From assembly GCA_020137815.1 (NCBI GenBank), contig CM035352.1, forward strand, positions 7,670,905 through 7,734,904: DNA of 64,000 bases, read 5' to 3'. The first letter of the stretch is position 1. Every line of letters starts with the position of its first letter. Below, in pieces: positions 23,701 to 55,017 of this stretch. A model generated the notes under the pieces. It had not been told where the DNA came from. It was given only the letters and a program-made list of their open reading frames with translations, and made no database searches. The translations under genes were made by a program, and so were the position numbers. The stretch comes from Hormiphora californensis (Eukaryota; Ctenophora; Tentaculata; Cydippida; Pleurobrachiidae).

Positions 23701-26237
23701 TTGCTCAGAAATGGGAGGGAACACTTACCGATCGCTAAAATTGGTTTCTTCAGGTGCGTGTTGAGGGTGTTCTCAACATTTTGTAGCCAGTTCTCGTACA
23801 ACTTGTCTTCAAAGGCCTTCATTTGTCGAGCTGTTTTGAGGTAGTGCTCCTTCGCGACCACACCCAGCTCCCCCTGGAGCATCTCCTCGAGGGTCTTGAA
23901 CCTGGGATGAGAGGTAAATATTAATTAATATAACTTGAAGAGGGTCTTGAACCTGGGGTGGGAGTAATTTGATGAAATGAGGGTCTTGAAACTAAGATAA
24001 TGAGGATAGCTAGAGATCTAGAGATTGAGATGATATAATAGGGAAGTGACTAGTGAGGTAAATACAATCCGGCTGATCTAATTCTCACCTTAGCACGGTT
24101 CTCTTGTTCCTATGGAAGAGAGATCGGCTCCAGGCGATGGCTCCTGCTACAGGAGGCTGGTTCTTGTAGATGGGAGGGTTGTTAATCCCGTCTTTAAACA
24201 TGGAATCCATGGTATCAACCTCCTTCATGAACTGACTCAGGATCTCATTGAACTTCTTCATCATCTGAGAGTTGATGGCTTCTCTGGATCGGATGTGCCT
24301 GAAGTTCAGGATCATGTCGAATGCCCCCTCTGCAGATCTCAGGGTCTTGAAGGAGTCATCAATAAAGTGTTTAGCCTCGCTCTCAATGAGCAAGCACTTC
24401 TTGGATTAAACCAGTTCATAACCTGTCTCCACTGGGTCTGATTCTTAATGTTCCAAATATCGAACTTGACTTGCTCGAATGGCTTCAATAAGTCCATCTA
24501 CCCTCTGCAGGACCTCCTCAATCCTCTCCGGTTCTACCTGTAACTGCCTTCAGCTCGGGACCGAAGATGTTATAGAACTCCTCCATAACCTGGAGCGATG
24601 TTATACAGATCCTGACAGATAGGCACCCATGTAATCCGTCTTCTCAAAGAGACGCCGTCTATCGAACTCCCAACGGGCATCCCTACCAGGACGCCTCGAT
24701 CTTTTGCCGGACATCCAGGTAGGAATTTTTCCAGGTCCGGAGCGTTGTCATGGCTTCCCCGGTTCGTAGTTTGATTGAATCGGGCGATTCTCGGAGGATT
24801 GCCCGGATGTTGATCACCCTAGCAACGTGTTCAGAGATCTCCCATGCAATTCGCTCCATGAGCGGCACCATCCTCTCGTCCCGGTTATAGTGCCTGGAGA
24901 TGATCCACACCATTCTCAGAGCGTTCATCAGGGATGGAATCGTATCAATAACAACCCCAAAGTTGGAGCCATGAGCCAGGTTTTTGAAGTGCCGCTCAAG
25001 AGTCGACAGGAACCGGACATTGTCCTTGGCCTCCGTGTAAAACTTGTTCAACTCGATACGGTTGTGTTCAAAGCTGCTCAATACAGACACCTCGGCCACT
25101 TTGAGGACCTCCAGCATCTTTTTGACAAGAGGAAGCTCGAGCTGTTCGCAGACAGCACTTAGAGCACTGCTCCTCTCCCTCCAGAAATCAATCTCAGCCA
25201 GGGGGCCGTTACCAACGGGTGCCTTCTTCAGCTGTTGTTCAAGACACACCGCAATGGCATGTTCCCAACTATCAACAGCCTTCTCCAGGGTGGTAACAAT
25301 CTCCATGTTCCCTGCGGCAGCCTGGACATCCTCAATCACTATCTCTGGGATATCCAACCTGACCTCACCCTCAACCTGCTGGATAGTCCTGCTGATGTGT
25401 GTGCAGAACTTGCTCATATTGATAAGAAACTCATCCCTCACCACACCTCGAGACATTCCCGGGTCTTCATCCTTCCCGGCTCCATCCTTGGGACGTTGTA
25501 GAGAGTACGTTGCCAGCAGAGGACTGTACAGATTCAACATCACCTGTTCCAGGATGGAAAGGGGTCGGGAGTTTAGGAAACCGTAGGACAGATAACTGGG
25601 GACAATATCGTCAGCATTGCCCTGAGATGTTGGTACGGGAATGGGTTTCGCCGTGTTCCTCAGGAAGTACATGGCAGCGTCATTTATCTCCGCCTCTGTC
25701 AGCTCCCCATGCACCATGTGGAGGGTGGTAATCGTCTTCTTGATGATCTCAATCCGTTTCCCTGGTGGCGGGGGTGGAGCATCAGGCTCAGCAGGGGGAC
25801 CCTCTCCATTTTCTGGATCTGGGGTCTTGGGTTGACTGCCAATCTCCTCGTCATCATCGAAGTTGCTACTTGTCACCGGAGGTACCTCGACCTCAACCTC
25901 TATCTCCTCTTCCTTCTCGTAGGACTGGGGAAGAGATGTGTTAAATAAATAAGGGGGAATTGTAGGTGGATAGTTTTAATGTTTATGTTATTGAACACTG
26001 AACATTTTACTATCCTACATAGACAAACTCAAAAATGGCCAAAATTTCACTGACCTCGACGTAAAACACAATTGTGTTACTGGAGTCTGGATCGGAGAGG
26101 TCTAGATACTTCTGTAGAGTGATGGTATGAACATACTCCTCCCTCTCTAGGAGGTCTTCGAAGAGAGCATCGTCTTCAATGTCCAGGGACAAGAAGACTT
26201 GCTTCTTCATCCATCGGACACGATAATCGTCCGACAT
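8709..26237 (-). CDS. DNAH10: Axonemal dynein heavy chain 10 (inner arm type)
   Basis: ATP-driven microtubule motor of the ciliary inner dynein arm. Exons: 26237-26055, 25924-24089, 23901-23729, 23609-23202, 23061-22889, 22798-22514, 22293-22100, 21879-21732, 21528-21236, 21094-20989, and 18664-8709 with no intron. Landmarks on the coding strand: AAA1 P-loop [12 protein letters not shown] near 16660, AAA2 P-loop [10 protein letters not shown] near 15800, AAA3 [10 protein letters not shown] near 14770, AAA4 [10 protein letters not shown] near 13710, then the stalk coiled coil and microtubule-binding region around 12900-12200. The C-terminus, with [12 protein letters not shown] and [13 protein letters not shown], is the DNAH10 version among paralogues. 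The start at 26237 gives [13 protein letters not shown], resembling DNAH10 N-termini. Twenty-five +1 frame breaks cluster at 11202-11310, 14965-16513 and 24404-24688, with intact protein homology on both sides of each. The last intron carries a double MITE. Confidence 0.93.
18714..19769. mobile_element. TA-flanked MITE, copy A (1056 bp)
   Basis: Terminal inverted repeats begin TGGTCATTTTTTTTAACTT and end with the complement ...AAATGACCA, flanked by TA at 18712-18713 and 19770-19771. No transposase ORF is present. The interior carries about eleven dispersed copies of TGAGGTGC/GCACCTCA. TA flanks and short inverted repeats fit a non-autonomous Tc1/mariner-type element (inference). It lies in the last DNAH10 intron. 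Confidence 0.8.
19772..20899. mobile_element. TA-flanked MITE, copy B (1128 bp), inverted next to copy A
   Basis: This is nearly identical to copy A in reverse orientation. It shares the central TA at 19770-19771 and is flanked by TA at 20900-20901. Copy B keeps about 70 bp (around 20210-20280) missing from copy A, with short GGTAAA repeats at the deletion ends. Together the two copies make a near-perfect palindrome of about 2.19 kb. Confidence 0.8.
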
Positions 26238-26390
26238 CGCTGATTATCAAACCTCTCAGCAACTCATCCTGTCATATTAGGAACAGTTGTTATTTAGTAA
26301 TTTTAAAACCACTTAATAAAATTAAAATAACTGAAGAGTGAAGCAATAAACGAATTTGAAATACAATGTCAAAGAATCAAATAAAATATA

Positions 26391-26798
26391 TCAAGAACGG
26401 TTTCTCATCTCTGACTCTCTCCGTTTCAGGAGATCCCATACGTCCTTCCCACTAGTTTTAGGATCAGGCAAGTCTCTTACAATGTTCCCAATTAAGTTAA
26501 TGCCAGTATGATGTACCAAATGATTCTCATAGTCGTAATTAGGGCAGTTTTTCCGAACTTGATATGTCACATACTGAGAAAACTCCCGTTCACACTGTTT
26601 TGAAAACTGCAGATCGTAATTTGCACGATGCTTAGGCTTTTCTGCCCTTTCCCTGAGTGTATTCTTTGTCTTAAGAAGGTTGTATTGAGAGTAAAACGGG
26701 TGTTCTTGAGGTAGCACTTCGACTGAACTGGCGGATTTTGGACGTGGAGTCTTCAAAACAGATTTTGCATACTTTGTAAACGCTCTCTTATCGTCCAT
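26391..26798 (-). CDS. Small unidentified protein (135 aa)
   Basis: Single uninterrupted frame from ATG at 26798 (MDDKRAFTKYAKSV) to a stop at 26391, ending about 150 bp before the DNAH10 start and on the same strand. The composition is protein-like: basic, with aromatic-rich KNCPNYDYENHLVHH and the pattern NLIGNIVRDLPDPKTS in the C-terminal half. No signal peptide, membrane segment or known domain is visible. The short 3' spacing to DNAH10 suggests tandem or shared regulation, and a ciliary role would be a guess. I do not recognise the family. Confidence 0.5.
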   Translation of the reverse strand: MDDKRAFTKYAKSVLKTPRPKSASSVEVLPQEHPFYSQYNLLKTKNTLRERAEKPKHRANYDLQFSKQCEREFSQYVTYQVRKNCPNYDYENHLVHHTGINLIGNIVRDLPDPKTSGKDVWDLLKRRESEMRNRS

Positions 26799-27079
26799 CA
26801 GGTACAGATTGCTTAAGAAGAATACATCAATATTCCAGGGAGACTTTCAATGCAATGACAATGAGCAAAGTGACAGAAAACAAGTTTGTGAAACTTTTTT
26901 TTTAAGTTTTAACTTAAAAACGCAAACGTGATCGTGATCTGAAGGGCGCGGCGTAAAATTGCGTCGTGCGCGTGTCCTATTCCGCGCGTTACAGGCTTTG
27001 CAGCGTAAAAACCAAGATATCGATTATACTTTTTTTCTAAAAGGGGGTTAAAATGGTATTAGATAACAATATCAATATG

Positions 27080-28282
27080 AAAATACCGGTCTCCCATGGG
27101 GGAGAAGATTAATAAATTACTGCATTGATTAAAATTGATTAAATTTGGTAGAATTAAAAGTATTATATAATAAGTTAATGTCATTGAGTTCGCTCTTATA
27201 CTGCCTCGTTTTGGTCAACTTATTGCCTCTATGCCCTCTCAAGCTAATGACAGTTGTTCTGAGCAGGGTGAAAGACAACCGCTGCCTAATGTAACGGATG
27301 GTGTCAGAGTAAGCCTGGTGCGTTTTGTCATATCGATTATACTCGGATTTTTTGAAACTGTCACCCCCCTGAAATAACAAAATTTGTCATATCTCCAGTT
27401 CCTGATAAGATAAAGTCCATTTTTATTCAACTGTTCACCCTCCAACTCGTGCGCGTGCAATATTTTAATTTACGCTGCGCGCGCTACACGTTAACATGTG
27501 ATAGACGCGCAAAACAATTCCGCGCACGACTTTGGGGGTGAACAGTTGAAAAAAAAAATGGAGTATAGAGACTTGAAATTTGGAGGTTCGGAAGAACTTA
27601 GCAAGATCTTCGTAACTTCCAAATTTCAAGTCTCTATCTCATCAGGAACCGGACTTAAAGTCATTTAAAGAAATCTGAAAACTCTAGGGGGGTGACAGTT
27701 TCAAAAAATCCGACTTTACTGATTTTTAACTCCAGCTCCCAAATTTTCAAAACTTTTTGGCGCCTTTTCGTGAATTTTTGGCGTTTTTTGGGCGTTTTTG
27801 GCCGATTCTGTAAAGTGACACCCTCTTGTGCTCGCCAGAGACGTTCCGAATTATGCACATGAAATAGAAACCCCATTAAATGACTTCTTTAATCAATCAT
27901 CAGTTGGTTTCCGAGTGTTTGAACGTGTCCTTGAGGTTGAACAGAGTTTTTGCCCACTCGTGTTTTCAGTAACTGGTGCCCTGGGCAACGAGGCAGAAAA
28001 ATTCTACAGGCGCCTAGCAAAGCTGCTTGCTGACAAAACCAAACAGGCTTATCCTGATACCATCCGTTACATTAGGCAGCGGTTGTCTTTCACCCTGCTC
28101 AGAACAACTGTCATTAGCTTGAGAGGGCATAGAGGCAATAAGTTCACTAAAACGAGGCAGTATAAGAGCGAACTCAATGACATTAACTTATTATATAACA
28201 CTTTTAATTCTACCAAATTTAATCAATTTTAATCAATGCAGTAATTTATTAATCTTCTCCCCCATGGGAGACCGGTATTTTT
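27080..28282. mobile_element. Palindromic retroelement remnant (inverted repeat with RT-ORF tail)
   Basis: Outer arms 27080-27329 and 28032-28282 are inverted copies of about 250 bp at roughly 90-95% identity by eye. Inner inverted segments also exist, for example 27344-27377 against 27683-27715 and 27415-27440 against 27535-27560. The plus-strand frame 27828-28232 encodes a patch with CPLVFSVTGALGNEAEKFYRRL followed later by RQRLSFTLLRTTVISLRG. This resembles the C-terminal tail that follows the reverse transcriptase in many marine-invertebrate retroelement ORFs. No catalytic RT motif is present. It is a dead fragment between the 135-aa gene and HIRA. Confidence 0.6.
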
Positions 28283-28546
28283 AAAAAAAAAGAAGAAAAA
28301 AAAAGTGTTTGAAAGTGTGCAGTAATTGAACCACCTTTTGAGTCAGTGCTACTAAAGTCTAAACTCTAAACGCCTCACTAAAATGGAGTGTTTTCGGGCC
28401 TCCATTAATGATAATCAGATTAATAATTCATAATCATAGTCACATTCCGGCATTAACTTTTTCAAATAACAGAACTAACGATCTAAAATCTAAGTTCTAA
28501 CTTAATTTATCCAGGTAGTGGATGTCTTGGAACTCGACCAGGGAAC

Positions 28547-30969
28547 ATGAAAATCGTGAAGCCCTCCTGGATCACATCCTCCAACCCATTATTTTCCTGT
28601 GACGTACACCCTGATGGGAGCAAGTTCCTAACTGCAGGACAGAACGACTCCAATGGTCAGATCGGGGTGTGGTATTTAGCACCTGTAGCGCGGGAGAAAG
28701 TAGAGCGGTCTGGTTCCACTAAAAAGATTGCAACGCTAGAAAATCACGAGGGTTGTGTTAACTGCGTGAGATGGAGTAACTCTGGTAAACTGTTCGCCAG
28801 TGCAAGTGATGACAAGTCAGTAATCGTGTGGACTGCAGTGCGATACGAAGGCTCTGCCACTGAATCGTATAGGTGTAAACACACGTTGCGGGGTCATGGC
28901 GGTGATGTTCTTGATGTGGCGTGGTCACCAGATGATAAATATCTTGCCAGTACAAGTATAGATAACTCGATCATAGTGTGGGATGCGGGTAACTTCCCTG
29001 AACGAGCTACTACTATCAGGGGCCACCAGGGTATGGTGAAGGGTGTGGTTTGGGACCCCATTGGGAAGTACCTGGCCACCCAATCCACTGATAGGACACT
29101 GCGGGTTTGGAGGGTCGGGGACTGGGTTGAGGAAACCAAGATATCAGACCCATTTGTGAAGTGTGGTGGTACGACATCATTCCTCAGGATAGGCTGGTCA
29201 CCTGATGGCCAATATGTGGTGTCTTCTCACGCCATGAATAATGAGGGCCCAGTTGCTAAAATCATTGAACGAGATGAAGTGGAAGGCTAGGATGGATTTT
29301 GTGGGTCACAGGAGGGCTATTGAGAGCGTGAGATTCAATCCAAACCTGTTTTATTACGATAAGATGCCAGCATCGTGTGTCGCCATTGCAGGTAGAGATA
29401 ACAGTGTCTCTGTCTGGTTAACCTGCCTGAAACGACCCCTATTTCGTCCTGCATGACCTTGTTCAAAAGTTCCGTTCTGGACATGTCTTGGACTCCAGAC
29501 GGGTATGGACTGGTAGTGTGCTCACATGATGGCTCCATGGCCTACCTGGGACTCAGTCCCTAGAGAGCTGGGCCGGACTATGAGTATACAGCAGGTGGGA
29601 GCACTAAAAAGGAGTTTGTATGGGAGTCTGGAGAAGGTGAGGATTATAGAGAACCCTGATTTGGTTAGTAGTGAGGAGGGGGAGGATGAGGAGGAGGAGA
29701 TGGACACATGCTGACGATCAACCACCACCACCACCTCCACCACCTAATGGGGTATTTAGTAATGGGAATTTAGAGAAGTTCAACAACAGATTTACCACTC
29801 CAGCAACATCATCTACCCCAGAGCCAGCATATTCCTCCTCCCAAGGTCCTGCTACCTTCTTCTGTCGCAGAGAAACAAGTTGAAACAAAGACCAAAGGAT
29901 GGGAAGAGAAGGATAATGCCTGTGACACTGAAAGAAGTTACAACAAACCCTTCTCTTCCTCCTGCACAGTTACCTCCCCCTGCTAAAAGGAGGGTTTCTA
30001 TAACTCCTGTCTCTAACAAAACACCGAATAATACTATTGATCTGAGATCCACCCCTGCCAAACTATCCAACATGATTCCCTCCACTTCCCCAGGCTCCTA
30101 TCCTCCCACCAGCCCCATCTCGACAATTCCTCCTGTTGGGTGACACCCGTGTTGAGGTCCAGAACAAGGAAGTCAAGTTTACCAGCCCTCTAAAGACCTG
30201 GACTAGCGCCTGTAGAAGGGTGCTGTTACAACTCTTAGTGGGGATCAAGGAGTTGTTGCAGTAGGGTGCGATGATGGATTCTATCTATACTTTCCACCCT
30301 AAAACAGGCCGTCTGATCCTACCCATCCTCAATACAGGGCATGCCATCACTCACTCTTGTGTGACAGGAAAACATTTAGCTGTGGTGACTAACCGACCCT
30401 CTCTCTACCTTTGGAATGTGGGTGATCCACCGAAATGTACAATTAAAAATGAGTCCCTGGGTAGTTTTGTGTCAACCAAACGAAGTATTGTGACTCTAAC
30501 CATCTCTCCTGAGGGTGATGTGAAGGTAGGGTTGAGTGATTCAAGTGAGTATCAATACAGTAGTGAGCTGAGTTGTTGGGCTGTAATAGGACATACCCAT
30601 CTGGATGGCTCCTGGGGTAGGGACCTGAATAATGGTAAATCTAACAACACTAAACAACCTCCACCCAAGAGGACTTACCTGCAAACTGTCCAACAGCTCC
30701 ATCAGAGAATCAGGGTAGCAGAGCTGGGTGGGAGAGGGAGTGAGGGAAAACAGTGGTTGACATCCCTAGTTCGGTACCTGTCGCTTAACAAAGATGAGGA
30801 GAGGTTGAGAGAGGTATTACAGGGTGTTATATCATCCTCAAAACCAATCATCCATGGTGTGGAGAGGTTGGAACTGATGGGGTCACTTCTAAAAGTGGTT
30901 GGATCTACTTGTCAAAGGGTATATTCTGAGTTCAAACAGCAGTTAGATTGGGCTGCCAGTAGAGAATAG
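28547..30969 (+). CDS. HIRA: HIRA histone chaperone
   Basis: Scaffold of the replication-independent H3.3 deposition complex. The start at 28547 gives MKIVKPSWI. N-terminal WD40 repeats include SGKLFASASDDKSVIVW, DVAWSPDDKYLAS, KGVVWDPIGKYLATQ and WSPDGQYVVSSHAMNN. Then come DFVGHRRAIESVRFNP, VWLTCLKRPLF and DMSWTPDGYGLVV. The B-domain equivalent KQVETKTKDGKRRIMP lies near 29870-29930, after a Pro-rich linker. The C-terminal Hira domain runs from about 30150 to RQ.. YLSLNKDEERLREV and the stop at 30969. No intron is visible in about 2.4 kb. Nine +1 frame breaks lie at 29279, 29445, 29470, 29561, 29709, about 29860, 29894, 30141 and 30294, with one ambiguous break near 30220. The reading resumes correct HIRA sequence after each, so sequence error is likelier than a pseudogene. 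Confidence 0.9.
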
Positions 30970-31832
30970 TGTTTTATTATTTGACCATTATGATATCGTG
31001 ATATACAATGCTTTTTATTCTTTGAGATCATCGTGCTTCTTTTTCACTCGTATTGTACCCCTCTCCCTGACCGTCCCCTCCCCTTGGCCTTGGTGACCGA
31101 TATAAACCTTCTCTCATGTTTTAGTAAGAATTCACAGATGCTGGGAATGGAAGGCAACTGGAAACAAAAAGAGTCAACGTTCCATACCAGGTATATCAGA
31201 TGTCTTGCCTCTCTCTCCCGGGTTAGAACATACAACAATCAGATGTCCTCTCTATTTATACTTTTCTGTATTCCCCCCCCCCCTCCTGTTTTCTGACCCC
31301 CTCAGGCCCCTTTCTCTGAGAATCTAACCCCTATTTCACTGTCAAACTAACGAGCTAGCTACATCAAAGTTAAAACATTTTGGCTGAGTGATAAGAGTGA
31401 CTAGATCATGACAATTATAATTCCAGCTAGCTGGGTGGGCGTGCATCATGCTTATCTCGATTTCTCTAAATCTCCCCCCTAGCATATTATTTTCATCCTT
31501 TCTCCCCGTCTGCATCACATGCCTCCTTTCTCTCCCTGGCATCCCTCCAATTCTACCATGCTACATCATCTCTCACTCTCAGTTCTCTCTCTTTCTCTCT
31601 GGAGTGTCTGTTTTTGGCGGTACCCAGCCAGCTTGATAGTACGCATGTGCGCGGCGTTTGTTGTGCTCTCACTGCTGACCAACTCTCCTCTATTCTCCCG
31701 CGCGGCTGTCGAAAGTGTTCATTGTCATACTGGGAGCGCGCACGCGCATACCAAGATCCAACCCGCCCGGAATTGTGGGTCTTATATGAGCCTCATCCGA
31801 TCCAGAACGTTCTAAACCCATGATCCCACCAG

Positions 31833-51296
<19,464 letters not shown>

Positions 51297-52640
51297 TCGT
51301 CAGAACGTGATGGACAGATCTGAGAGACTTGAGAGATGTTGTTGGGTTCGGGGTGATAATATTAGACGTAGATCAGAGTGGGGTAGAGAGAGGTAATAAT
51401 AGACGTAGAGGGTGGCGTGAGAGGTAATGTGAAAGAGATGTCAGAACATTCAGGCGTTGGGTCAGGTGTGTCTGAAAGTATTGTTTGTTCGGTTAAATTC
51501 AGGATATATATTATTTGCTGGAAGGCTCTTTGTTTGAAAAAAGAGGGATTATAATATGGTATAAATTGTTTTGTTTGTGTGTGTTGTGACATGTGTGTTA
51601 CATTTGAGCTGTGTGTTGTACGTGTGTCACTAATGGGCATGTACTGTGTGAACTGTGAGTGTGAACTGTGAGTGTGAACTGTGTATGTGAACTATGTGTG
51701 AACTGTCTGGAGTTGCCTCAACCCCCGAGTTCTTCGATTAGACCGGAGTGGCTACAGGTGAAATATTACTTTGTTCGACCCTCTATCTCTAGGAGGGTTA
51801 GGACATAATATAACAAGTGACTGGACAAGAACTGAATCATTTTGTTGCAGTGTGTGAGAGAGAATGCAGCGCTGTGTGAGAGATAACGTTTAGATATTTT
51901 CTACGTTTTTGGATAACCTTTCTACCTTTTTTTCAAGGCCCACGAGCCTAACAAAAACCCTTCTTTTATACTTTAAAGTGAAGACGTGTGTGAGCCTCAC
52001 ACTGTGAGGTATGGCTGTGTGTGAGGTATGGCTAGAAATATACTTGACGGGGGATTTGTAATGAGAACTGGGCTGTGCTCAGAGAGATACACAATGACCC
52101 CTCCCCTCCTTTCCAATCATGATTTGATTTACCTTGGAGAGAGTTGTAGCGTGTTCATATATCTTTATTAATATTACTAGTATAATTAGAGAAAGTTTAT
52201 AGACTACCACTTTTGGTACTCTATTAACTATTTAGTGTTTGGAAGTATTATATTAGATATAATTGATAGGTAAACTTCCCAAGACTCACAGCCTTTAAAT
52301 TAATATAATATATCTGTTTAGTTTCTGTGTGTGTTTACTATTAATATTAAGGTATGGTAGTAGAATGAACGTGTGTGTGTGGTGGGCGTCCAAATGTTCA
52401 TTTTTTGTTTTCCCGCGATTCTTTGTAACAAAGAAGGAAAAGAGTTAGAGATAATAAGATGCGTGTAGTGAAAATTATACAAGAATAATATGTAACAAGA
52501 GAATCCTTTTTTTAAAGTTTAACAACCCGTAAATATTGAAATTTTCAAGTTTTCAAACACATCCTGACAATACAATACAATGTACAACACAATGCAATGT
52601 ATAATGTACAGTACAATACAATGTACAATACACTACTGCA
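51297..52640. other. Convergent 3' flank of Unkempt and the 7TM gene
   Basis: No gene is seen. AT-rich sequence with a TGTGAACTGTGAG repeat at about 51640-51710 and a TACAATACAATG repeat at about 52560-52630. It probably holds the 3' UTRs of both flanking genes. Confidence 0.5.
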
Positions 52641-54155
52641 CTACACACCTCGAGCAGGGTTTTTGCTCCAAAGGTTCCTCTTTCTCAGTCTATTCTTCAG
52701 ACTATTGCCCCTGGTAATATGAATACAGGGTGTCAGAACACTGTTCAAGTTAATCAGTAGAATAGCCACCATCATAGTCGCTTTTAGCACATCAGGGTCA
52801 GCAGTAGTGAAGATATCGAGCTGTCCAGAGGGGGTCAGGGTTGCAATAAATCCACAGACAAACAGGAAAATCCATGTTGAGTAACAAAACACGAATAGAG
52901 ACCCAATTATGAGGAGGGTTATAAATGCGTGGGTCTGGGTGTCCATAACGGCTCTAGTCCGGCTGCATCGGGTTGTTGAGGGGGATTTGAGGGAACGGAG
53001 TACAGCCCCTGCACGCTGGATTAGAGAAGCCCTAGACTCTGTTGCTGTCGGTGGGTTGTTAGGTTGAGAGTCTGCTGAAGAGCAGGGTGATTCGATATCC
53101 GGTTGTGTTTCTGAAGGAGTAGGTGATTGTTTTTGTGAAGGAGCAGGTGATTTTTGGCATGTTTTAGCTTCCTCTCTCCCAGGTCCTTTATCCTCCTCAA
53201 CGCACTGTAATTCAGGGCATGTATCAATTGGTACTAGCACCCTGTAGTAGTTATCCATCTCGACCCTGCTAAATCTCACCCTCCCCTGCTCCCCAGTCTC
53301 TGCAATCATCTTACCCACTTTCTTAGCTCTCTGCTTGATCTTATCTCTGGTATCCAACATCTGTTGCACTGCCTGGGCGAACCCCTCCGAGATCTCAGCC
53401 ATATCCGCTAGAGAGGCCCTAACTAGGAACCTATTGGTTGTACTGCGTCTGAAGAAGATAATCATACTCCCCAGACATAAGACCGTTACCAGGACGGGCA
53501 GGAGGATGGGAGTCAGGACGGTGATGAAGTAGAGTGCACTCCGGGCAGGTCGGGTAGGTGGGAAGGAAAGGGTTGAGTTGGGAGAGAAGAAGATATCATC
53601 CAGAGTCCAAGTACAGAGTGTTACCGAATCATTGAACCTGTACTCCCCACCACTGATAAAGATCAGACACGATAGGATGATAGTGGTGGACCAAGTCACA
53701 CCGAGGATCACGTAAATCCTACCCTTAGTGAACCACACGGCGTGTTTGAAGGGGTAAAGAACAGCGGTGCATCTTCCAAAACTCACTATCGCTATTATGT
53801 TAACAGTCTGTCTGGAGCACACATTGAACACCGTCCCACTTGCATTGCAGAGAAGGGTGAACACGTCATGCTCCCAGGAGTGGGTGTCGCCCAGGAATGC
53901 GAACCCAGAGAATGAGAACACCACGGTGCAGCACAACAGGTCCGCTGTGGCAAGATGGAGGAAGAGAGTGGTACTGACCAGTCGCTTCTTTCCGGAACAC
54001 ACGGAGAAATCCAGGAAGATGGCAATGGCAAGGATATTAGCTGATATACCCAGTGCGAACATTACAAAGTAGAGGTAGCCCAGACTCTGTTCAACTGAGA
54101 GGAGTTCTGGTGTGGTGTGGTTAGCATGGGTTTCAACGTGGGATTCCCCTGTCAT
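52641..54155 (-). CDS. Divergent seven-transmembrane (rhodopsin-like) receptor, 504 aa
   Basis: Single-exon frame from ATG at 54155. The N-terminus has an N-glycosylation site (NHT) and no signal peptide. Hydrophobic segments sit at about 25-50, 60-82, 100-128, 147-168, 205-232, 412-440 and 455-480, giving seven TMs. TM3 ends in SFGRCTAVLYPF at the place of the DRY box. TM4 has the expected Trp (GVTWSTTIIL). TM7 reads NLNSVLTPCIH in place of NPxxY. A conserved-looking Cys precedes TM3 (LLCNAS) and another is in ECL2 (TLCTW). Intracellular loop 3 is very long, about 180 residues, rich in Gln, Pro and Ser. Ligand and family are unknown. It is convergent with Unkempt. Confidence 0.8.
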   Translation of the reverse strand: MTGESHVETHANHTTPELLSVEQSLGYLYFVMFALGISANILAIAIFLDFSVCSGKKRLVSTTLFLHLATADLLCCTVVFSFSGFAFLGDTHSWEHDVFTLLCNASGTVFNVCSRQTVNIIAIVSFGRCTAVLYPFKHAVWFTKGRIYVILGVTWSTTIILSCLIFISGGEYRFNDSVTLCTWTLDDIFFSPNSTLSFPPTRPARSALYFITVLTPILLPVLVTVLCLGSMIIFFRRSTTNRFLVRASLADMAEISEGFAQAVQQMLDTRDKIKQRAKKVGKMIAETGEQGRVRFSRVEMDNYYRVLVPIDTCPELQCVEEDKGPGREEAKTCQKSPAPSQKQSPTPSETQPDIESPCSSADSQPNNPPTATESRASLIQRAGAVLRSLKSPSTTRCSRTRAVMDTQTHAFITLLIIGSLFVFCYSTWIFLFVCGFIATLTPSGQLDIFTTADPDVLKATMMVAILLINLNSVLTPCIHITRGNSLKNRLRKRNLWSKNPARGV

Positions 54156-55017
54156 CCTGTCTGAGCTGCTAGTTTGAAGTCAGGAATAATGTTAGGTGTA
54201 CTTTTTTGTAAGTTAGGTGTTAAACGTTTGAAAACTAAACGGGAACTAAACTAGCTTTGTTTTGTTAAAATGAGCTATGTTTTATGAATAAAATACTGAC
54301 AAGCAATCACAAACAAAGTTTGTTTGTTACAAACGCTGACAAGAGGGCGAGAGTATTCTGTCTGAGATTAGATACAGTATTGACAACACGTACAATTTAT
54401 TTGGCGATGAAGCAGGGAGTGAAGGAGAGCAATTAACGACCCATTTAGATTGCTATAATATACTAACTAACTCTGACAAGGATCGAGTTATCATACACGG
54501 AGACTGAGAGCTGCTGAAAGAGAGCATACACATCTCAATATACCAATTATGCAGCAAGTGTGTCTCTTATCGCACCTCATAGACAACACAGAGTTCATCT
54601 CCTCTCTCTCTCTCTCTGACTCTCTGAGTCTCTCCTCCTCCTCCCTCTCTGAGAGTACGACTCTCTAACGATATAATTATAACGTCATGACGTCTACAAC
54701 TGCAGTAGGGAGAGGTCTGTTGTTGTTTCAATTGTCACACACTGCAGGAGAGCAGGAGAGAGATTGGCACTTTAACTAGGAGAGAGATTGGTACTTTAAC
54801 TGGGAGAGAGCAGGAGAGATTGGTACGTTAACTAGGAGAGAGAGAGAGAGAGAGCACCACAGTCCACACTACACTGTGTCACTGTGTGTGGTGAAGGAAG
54901 CGACACGATGCCATGAGAGATCAGAGATATAGACACGCTATGAGTATAATAATGGGGAGAAGGAGATGATGCACTGTGTTGGAGAACTGTATATGAGAAG
55001 GAGGAGGTGTGATCTTT
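54156..55017. other. Upstream region of the 7TM gene, no gene seen
   Basis: Short GA tracts and a local repeat of AGGAGAGAGATTGGTACTTTA at about 54745-54840. It is presumably the promoter side of the 7TM gene. Confidence 0.4.

Noticed and set aside
28547-30969. HIRA as a processed pseudogene
   Set aside because: It is intron-free and frame-broken, but amino-acid conservation is high throughout and breaks are single-base events without accompanying substitutions or premature stops in the restored frames. The same kind of break occurs in intron-containing genes.
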